Assembly (NCBI RefSeq): GCF_037126465.1
Contig: NC_088210.1
Location: 18,563,511 to 18,627,510 of the forward strand
DNA length: 64,000 bases
Source: Ornithodoros turicata
Lineage: Eukaryota > Arthropoda > Arachnida > Ixodida > Argasidae
Direction of reading: 5' to 3'
The notes beneath the pieces are model-generated. The model was not told the origin of the DNA, did no database searches, and was given only the letters and a program-made list of their open reading frames with translations. The position numbers were made by a program, and so were the translations under genes. Below, in pieces: positions 57,956 to 64,000 of this stretch; the stretch's first letter is position 1, and every line of letters starts with the position of its first letter.

Positions 57956-58491
57956 TGCTGCTTTGTGTAACTACCACATGCATGCACGAGAAGACCAAAC
58001 CAAAACAAAACAACAATAAAAGATATTTAGAAACTCAGAAAACGAAACTGAAACTGACTTTCTGCTGCTTTGTTGGTAAACGGAAGCTATTACATGTCCA
58101 CCAGAAACAAGAAGAGTGTGCATTGAAAGGCTCGGTTGATCAAAGACGCGAACGAGTGTTCATTGATGGTAAAGAATTGAAAAGATACAGAAAAAAAAAC
58201 TTGCACAGTCATCGTCAAGCTTAACCGTAACGCGCTAGCTCCGTGAGACGAAAGCACCGCGGAGCGTTACCTCTGGGTTTGAGACTGCGTCCAATGACAT
58301 GGGTCTGTCGTTGAGACATGGGCCTCTTCACGACAGAAGCTCGGCATGTTCGGTTCGGCGGCGACTCGCACAGTCTGCAGTCAGTGTCTGCTTCGTGCTC
58401 GCACTCACCACCGCCTGCGTGCGGCGACGTACAGGTTCGGGCTCAGGTCCAAACTCAGTTGCGAACGCTCCACGGCGCTGGCGTCAGCGTA
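57956..58491. other. intergenic, no gene seen
   Basis: No recognisable exon. The stretch at about 58300-58490 repeats Ser/Arg-type frames in all phases and has no domain. Confidence 0.4.
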
Positions 58492-58492
58492 C

Positions 58493-58683
58493 ACTCTTAA
58501 AAATGAACTTCACCGCATAGCACGCTCCAAGCAAACCATCATCCCGAATAACATCGTTCTCTCCCCTGATTTGTTGAAAACGAGAGGCGTACGCGCTTAT
58601 CACAAATCAAGAGTGATAGACGTATCATTCTGTACAAGAGTTGGCCTTCAGCGTGCTATGTGGTGAGGCTTTGTTTTAAGAGT
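58493..58683. mobile_element. palindromic MITE copy with TA flanks
   Basis: CACTCTTAAAAATGAACTTC at the left and TTTTAAGAGTG at the right, flanked by TA on each side. The centre is shorter and more diverged than in the copies at 62-63.6 kb. Confidence 0.7.
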
Positions 58684-59292
58684 GTAGGCCACTCGCGTTA
58701 CGGTTTAGTCTGACAGCGGCCGTACATATCACATGGCAGGGCAGACAAAGCAAATCTAAACTGGCACTATAGAAAGAAAGAAAAAAAAAAGCAATGGCTG
58801 CATGCGAATGTGTAGCGCATTGTATTTTAGTCCGACCATGAAATTTACTGCGCAGCACTGCAAAAGTCCCATAAACTTCACATAAGCTTTCGCGCATTTA
58901 GCTGCGAAAGGGACTAATGTTTGTGCCAATGCATTTAACCCACAAAATGACAAAAAATTACGCCTTTGTCTCTTAGAGTGTATGGATATAGCAAAGGGGA
59001 AGGATCAGTTCCTTTTGGCATTCTTCCTTTCTTCTTCGGCGATTGCAATAAATAAAATCCCGTTACATAGGTGACACTGTTGGGCAATACCCGTCGTGTT
59101 CCTCGATGCCAGCCCATGAGCTTGCTCTGCGCCACTCATGTCACCGCTACACCTACGTACTTCATTTTTTTCCCACGCATTTGCAGTTAGCTATCACAGA
59201 ACATATCAACGAGATGTGAAGAGAACCATATGCCTTTCGCACGTTCCACAATCTTGCACGTCCCATCAAACACGCTGCCCACCACCACTTTA
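58684..59292. other. downstream flank of DUF229 gene
   Basis: The expected 3' UTR of the minus-strand gene. No clear AATAAA on the minus strand was spotted close to the stop. Confidence 0.35.
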
Positions 59293-61197
59293 TCACATAT
59301 CGATTCCGAAGCCCCGCCTGCAAAAGCAGAACTTCTCCAACCAATGATCTCGGATACAGTACGACTCACTGTAGTAGAAATTGCAGCGGCTAACTTGGTC
59401 GAGTACTGTGACGTTCCCACTGGTCTCGTCCAACCTGACTGTCGCTTCGAAGATCGCTCCACTCGGAGACACGTCTATGGTGATCCAATAATGACTGATA
59501 TTTTTCAGCCTCTCTTCTTCGGACTTCTGGACCATTGTGACGTCGATGACGTTTCGAAGTCTGAACGGGTAGCACTGCCGAGGCTGCACTTGAAGCCAAA
59601 CGTTGATCTGTCCCACGAGGCTCTGCGCCATCGCCTCGGACACGGGGTCGTGCGGCGACAGTGGCTCCCCTTTCGCTTCGCAACTGCACCACTGATGGGA
59701 TATCGAGGCGTCTGCGCATGTCCTGCTACCGGGTACCTCGTGAAATAAACTGATACCGTGTTTTGTTCGAGGCCGTGTTTTCTGCGGGAAGTCAACGAGT
59801 TCCCCGAGGGTGGCGTGAACGTCAAAGTGAGTCGTGAGACGTCTCTGGTTGGTCTTGAGGGCCTTCCGCACGTCCGGGTGTTTGTTCAGGAACCAACGGG
59901 GAAACGCCAGGAACGCAAAGGGCTGTCGGTCTTCGAACTTTCCGATGAACGTTGCCCGGATGGCGTCATAGCGCATGCCGTGGTCACTCAAGAAGACGAG
60001 TACCGTCCGGTTGAGGGCTCCGCTCATCTCTACTTTGTCGAAGAACCTCTTCAGAGGCGCGTCCGCATACCCGGCGCAATTGAAAGAATCGTGGCTTGCT
60101 TCGCTTAGAAAAGTGTAAGAAAAGAACGGGCGGTCGTCCATTTGGATGATGAAACGCGCGAGATAGTCTAAAAACATTTCTATCGGAGTAGTAGGACCCA
60201 GACAAGCAAGGCCGCAAGTGACGAACTTCTTGAGGTCGGACTTGTCCATGGCCATAATGGCAGGCCGCAAATAGTAGTCCGTCGGAGGGGAATGAAAGCC
60301 GTTGAGCATGTAATTGAAAAGACCGTACTTTGGAGATTCCTCCAGAAACATCGTTCGGTAGCCCCGGTCGGCGAAGAGATTCCACACAAAATCGAGGTTG
60401 TCGAAGAAATTGTTTACACTCAGGTTCATCGTTTCCGCGGACGTCCGGCCCATCAGGAGCGGACACTGATTCGGAAACGAGTTATCCCCTATCTTGTTGT
60501 ACCCGTGCAGTTCGAAGGACTCGAGGTGGTTGCGGATAAAGTCGGCCGAGAGCGGCAGGTGACGGTCAAAGTTGAGATACGACACGGAGTCAACACCAAG
60601 CACCAGCACGTTGAGCTGATGACTCGTTCTTTCAGGGACATGGCGACAACGTTCTTCCACTGCTGGCTTCAAGATAGGGTTGAATAGAAACTGTTGATGG
60701 AAGACCACGTCAGGTTTGGAAGCAGTTGCACACTCCACAAACAAGAACTCCTTATTCAAGGGCCTACCAAACTCAAGTGGTGTCTGCGGACCGAAGAAAA
60801 ACTGATCGTCAGGGACGGGAAGCGACAGGTTCCGGTAGATTTCGCGGTAGGTGCAACGCAGTTCTTCAACAGCCGACAGACCGTGCACGCTCAGGGCTCC
60901 AAGGTCTACCTCTGGCCGTTCATCACGCGTTGTAATGAAGTTCGGCTTTCCAGGGCACTGGTAGTCTTCGACTTTCTGGTAGAGATGCGCAATACTGGGA
61001 TGGAAGGCGTCGTACTTCGCTAAGGAACAGCCAGGCGTGCGGATGCGGTATCCCGACGGAATGACATGGGCCACACTGTCCTCCGTGGAGCTGTTGACTC
61101 TCCAGAGCTGCGTTATGTTGTACCAAGTTAAAAGGTAGAGCGTGACAACTGCAGCCAGCGTAGCTTGGAAGCATTTCCAGGGATTTCTCATCGTCAC
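59293..61197 (-). CDS. DUF229 family protein (alkaline-phosphatase-like fold, type II membrane)
   Basis: Single-exon frame of 634 residues. A short cytosolic N-terminus is followed by one membrane segment at about 11-30 (FQATLAAVVTLYLLTWYNI), then a lumenal or extracellular domain. Core motifs of the sulfatase/alkaline-phosphatase superfamily appear: GVDSVS at 201-206 with the presumed nucleophile Ser, LSEASHDS about 364-371, FLSDHGMR at 402-409 (metal-binding Asp/His), and THFDVHATL at 456-464. This order is that of the DUF229 family, widespread in invertebrates, of unknown substrate. Length agrees with the family. Two Met codons (residues 1 and 3) are possible starts. Cys-rich tail (CNFYYSESYC, FCFC). 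Not linked to the secreted-protein cluster by strand or content. Confidence 0.87.
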   Translation of the reverse strand: MTMRNPWKCFQATLAAVVTLYLLTWYNITQLWRVNSSTEDSVAHVIPSGYRIRTPGCSLAKYDAFHPSIAHLYQKVEDYQCPGKPNFITTRDERPEVDLGALSVHGLSAVEELRCTYREIYRNLSLPVPDDQFFFGPQTPLEFGRPLNKEFLFVECATASKPDVVFHQQFLFNPILKPAVEERCRHVPERTSHQLNVLVLGVDSVSYLNFDRHLPLSADFIRNHLESFELHGYNKIGDNSFPNQCPLLMGRTSAETMNLSVNNFFDNLDFVWNLFADRGYRTMFLEESPKYGLFNYMLNGFHSPPTDYYLRPAIMAMDKSDLKKFVTCGLACLGPTTPIEMFLDYLARFIIQMDDRPFFSYTFLSEASHDSFNCAGYADAPLKRFFDKVEMSGALNRTVLVFLSDHGMRYDAIRATFIGKFEDRQPFAFLAFPRWFLNKHPDVRKALKTNQRRLTTHFDVHATLGELVDFPQKTRPRTKHGISLFHEVPGSRTCADASISHQWCSCEAKGEPLSPHDPVSEAMAQSLVGQINVWLQVQPRQCYPFRLRNVIDVTMVQKSEEERLKNISHYWITIDVSPSGAIFEATVRLDETSGNVTVLDQVSRCNFYYSESYCIRDHWLEKFCFCRRGFGIDM

Positions 61198-62032
61198 CTC
61201 TTCGATTCTTCATCTGTTGCCTAGAGTGTAAAGAGCATGAACTAAGATTATGTGGGCAAGCATCCCTTGTGCATTATAGCAAACACCGCCGAATGCTCAG
61301 TGGTTAACGGTTCGAGGATGTTTTCCCTGTCACAAAAGAACAGGTGTGGGCTGATCCGTTTGAGCTTTTAAGATCTGTTGCAATTTGTAATTCACAAATC
61401 GGGAACCAGGAAGCAAAAAAGAGGGAGAGTATAGAAATATGTACAAATCATATGACAGATTTGTAGCAGCATGTAGACGGTATCGGATAGGCATACCTCA
61501 TAAGCCATCCAAAGCTCGTACGCATGTTCTGGCAGAATCCGCTGCATCTGGCGACAGGAGCTCTTCCAGGCGAAGACCTGGACAAGATAATCGGTTAAAG
61601 AGCGGGAACATACAAAGGCGTGACCAATATGTTTTGATGTTGACCAGAAGAGAGATATGCTATTGCTCTTGTAGTGGCGCTGAAAGGATCAATAGTGGGA
61701 AGATTACGAGATCCCGGGCGCAACACATGCAGGCTTTCATTCGCTGCTTCATGTTGGTCTTCCTGCAGCGGACATAGAGCACGCAATGCAGAGTTCAACT
61801 TCAGGCCGCTTTAGCCTAAACGATGGGGGAGTGATCAGTAGCGGTACTAAGGCGTTCGTCGTGGGGATGGCGGTTTTCATTAGTTAAGTAAACGTTAAGT
61901 CGTCATTCAAATAAAGTGGTTGTTGTCTGACAGTTTTAACGGGAACTGTAAGGTATAGTGCAACAGAGATGGATAGCGTAGGATGGTCGAATGGAGCCTT
62001 GTCCATCTTTAGAAAGCCTGCGCGATAGGCTA
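61198..62032. other. upstream region of DUF229 gene
   Basis: No exon recognised; should hold the promoter of the minus-strand gene in its left part. Confidence 0.35.
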
Positions 62033-62033
62033 C

Positions 62034-62287
62034 ACACTCTTAGAAATGAACTTCACCGCATAGCACGCTCCTTGCCAACCATCATCTCGAATGATATCGT
62101 TTTCTGCCCTGATTTGTTGAAAACGGGAGGCGTACGCCTTTTTTGTGACACTTATGCGGTTCATAATTGTCACGAGAGAGGCGTATACGCCTCCCGTATT
62201 CAACAAATCAGGGCAGATAACGATATCATTCGAGATGATGGTTGGCTAGGAGCCTGCTATGCGGTGAAGTTCATTTTTAAGAGTGCG
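62034..62287. mobile_element. palindromic MITE, well-preserved copy
   Basis: Ends CACTCTTAGAAATGAACTTC and GAAGTTCATTTTTAAGAGTG. The arms mirror each other through ATCGTTTTCTGCCCTGATTT and GGGAGGCGTACGCC to a short centre near 62160, so a single strand folds into one hairpin of about 110 bp. Confidence 0.8.
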
Positions 62288-62407
62288 CAGAAAAACAGAA
62301 AGTCTGAGATGCTGTGTCGTGTTTGTTCTTCTCTGACGCTCATCGCTCGGGCTTTCTCAACATGGAACTTTGTCGACATCGAAAATCTCAACCCGCCTCC
62401 GTATACG

Positions 62408-62668
62408 TGGTGGTGCCAATGAAACAGCTCGCCGCTGCCGGCCTCACAGAGGTGGGCAACGTCACGACTAACGCTCTGGAGGAATGCGCGTCCCAGGCCG
62501 ACTTCTAAGGGAACTGTGCCGACATATATGTCTGACAGCGCCCGGGGAAAACCCAGGAAAAATCCCAGACAACACAGCCGGCACCGGGATGCGAAAACGG
62601 ATATACCTCCCAGTCTGCGACGTGACATGGCCAGCACGCTAATCACTACTCAGCCACGCGAGCTGGTG
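62408..62668 (-). repeat. SINE with full tRNA-like head
   Basis: Minus strand. GGTGGT remnant of the tail at the left, family body, then B-box region (mutated, GGGATGCGAAAACGG on plus) and the head ending GCCACGCGAGCTGGTGCC. Confidence 0.68.
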
Positions 62669-62694
62669 CCTCCCCGTATACGTCAAATTATCTG

Positions 62695-62935
62695 GAGCCT
62701 CTACACCGTATAGCACGCTCTTATAACCAACCATCATCGCGAATGATATCGTGCTGCCCCTTGATAGGTTAAAAACAGGAGGCGTGTTCCACTTTATGAC
62801 ACTTAGCTGTGGTCACAAAATGGCGTACGCCCAACGCTTTCCACAACTCGTGATAGATGACAGCATCACTCTATGCAATGGTTGGTCTGCACAGCATAAC
62901 ACCACTCGAAGCCAACAGTCATTCCAATGATAACC
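62695..62935. mobile_element. palindromic MITE, diverged copy
   Basis: CACCGTATAGCACGCTC, CCAACCATCATCGCGAATGA and mirrored TGCAATGGTTGG; terminal TCTTAAA lost. Confidence 0.5.
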
Positions 62936-62939
62936 GCTT

Positions 62940-63085
62940 TCCGTCTACGACGCTTCCAACCAATCGCCATTTCGAATGATAACATATTCTGTTTGCTGAG
63001 GAGGAGGCGCTTCTATGTCCAAGATAAGCGCCTCCTCCCGTTTCCAACAAATCAGGACAGAGATCGATAACAGTCGGAACGATCA
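62940..63085. mobile_element. palindromic MITE, internal part
   Basis: Central palindrome GAGGAGGCGCTT-...-AAGCGCCTCCTC with family arms on each side; outer ends missing. Confidence 0.5.
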
Positions 63086-63087
63086 CT

Positions 63088-63325
63088 CTTAAATATGAAC
63101 TTCACCGCATAGCACGCTCCTAGCCAACCCTCATCGCGAATGATATCTGCCCTGATTTGTTCAAAACGTGAGGCGTACGCCCTTTTTGTGACAATTATGC
63201 TGTTCATAATTGTCACAAAAAAGGCGTACACGTCCAGTTTTCAACAAATCAGGGCAGATAACGATATCATTCGAGATGATGGTTGGCTCGGAGATTGTTA
63301 TGCGGTGAAGTTATTTTTAAGAGTG
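63088..63325. mobile_element. palindromic MITE, well-preserved copy
   Basis: CACTCTTAAATATGAACTTC to TTTTTAAGAGTG; centre ACAATTATG-CTGTTCATAATTGT. Confidence 0.8.
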
Positions 63326-63339
63326 ATGGTCGGCTGTAT

Positions 63340-63595
63340 ACACCCTTAGAAATGAACTTCGCCGCATAGCACGCTCCTAGCCAACCATCAACTCGAACTA
63401 CATCGTTATCTGCCCTGATTTCTTGAAAACGAGAGGCGTACGCCTTTTTTGTGACAATTATGAACAGCGTAAGTGTCACAAACAAACGCGTACGCCTCCC
63501 GTTTTCAACAAATCAGGGCAGAAAACGATCTCATTCGAGATTATGGTTGGCTAGGAGCGCGTTTATGTGTTCAAGTTCTACTTTCAGAATGTAAT
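63340..63595. mobile_element. palindromic MITE copy with TA flanks
   Basis: CACCCTTAGAAATGAACTTC at the left; the right end is decayed to CTACTTTCAGAATG followed by TA. A TA also precedes the left end. Confidence 0.7.
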
Positions 63596-64000
63596 TAAAT
63601 TTCTTACCCCGTATTGTCGCGTCTGAAGCTACAAAAAACACAGAGCCAGTTATACGGCTGATGCTAAAGAGTATACATATAGATATATATATACATATAC
63701 ATATAAGAGTATACATTCTAGCTCACCATAGTATACAGCTACGGATTCTTTTTCTTCTTCGACTTCGCCTTCTATAACTTTTATTTCGTCATTCTTTGCA
63801 TCGCCTGCGCTGCCTGTCTGTGCGCTTGGAAGTTATGCTTAGAAGACGTCAAGCATAAAGATACAAAGATCCTACACAATCCTCTTGCGTCCCTTATCGA
63901 ATACTGCTGAGATTCAGCCAGTTTTGCATTCCGATTGAAATGGAAATGTCTGACCTCTCTAAGAAGACAAACGCGGGAGCCTTTTGATAAGGCTTGAAAC
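63596..64000. other. window end, no gene seen
   Basis: Contains a TATA/TACATA-rich stretch at about 63674-63712 and no supportable exon. Confidence 0.4.

Noticed and set aside
61439..61777. Plus-strand 112-residue frame as a gene
   Set aside because: No domain, signal peptide or splice context; composition is that of non-coding DNA.
828..62668. Regularly spaced similar segments as a possible CRISPR array
   Set aside because: The repeats are dispersed SINEs and MITEs of hundreds of bases in a eukaryotic genome; there are no short direct repeats with unique spacers.

Overview
The window is animal nuclear DNA, most likely from a hard tick (Ixodidae). The reasons are split genes with canonical GT-AG introns, TATA promoters and AATAAA signals; many tRNA-derived SINEs of the type known from ixodid ticks (Ruka-like); very dense palindromic and terminal-inverted-repeat DNA elements; and small secreted Gly/Tyr-rich proteins like those that are abundant in tick gene sets. 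Genus cannot be decided from the sequence. Nothing prokaryotic or viral was seen.

From 0 to 51.6 kb there is a same-strand (+) cluster of nine small secreted-protein genes. Each complete member has one design: TATA box, ATG about 50-70 bp later, a first coding exon of exactly 12 nt (four residues), a phase-0 intron of 0.5-1.3 kb, and a second exon that encodes the rest of the signal peptide and a Gly/Tyr(/His)-rich mature chain. Eight members share a central non-repetitive hinge (P-V-x-R-x-F-x-Y, then I/V-x-H) between two GYG-repeat blocks. The ninth (about 50-51.5 kb) keeps the gene architecture but has lost or never had the repeats. Genes 4-7 (21.3-36.7 kb) are recent segmental duplicates that share promoter, intron, 3' flank and a relic of an unidentified companion exon. 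Genes 1, 2 and 8 seem to carry an extra intron just after the stop codon. Conservation of the hinge suggests a real extracellular function (cuticle, egg coat or attachment material, or an antimicrobial peptide); the sequence does not say which.

From 51.9 to 61.2 kb there are two intronless minus-strand genes: an SLC22-type organic ion transporter with long Ser/Arg-rich tails, and a DUF229-family, alkaline-phosphatase-like type II membrane protein. They show no functional link to the cluster.

The rest is mobile-element debris: at least nine SINE pieces, hAT-like and mariner-like MITEs with readable target-site duplications, a 2.3-kb long-inverted-repeat element, a family of about 240-bp fully palindromic MITEs concentrated at 57.7-63.6 kb, a LINE reverse-transcriptase fragment and a decayed Ty3/gypsy gag-pol fragment. 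Because the gene units are duplicated, several insertions can be checked against empty paralogous sites in the same window, and two loci are nested insertions whose order can be read directly.
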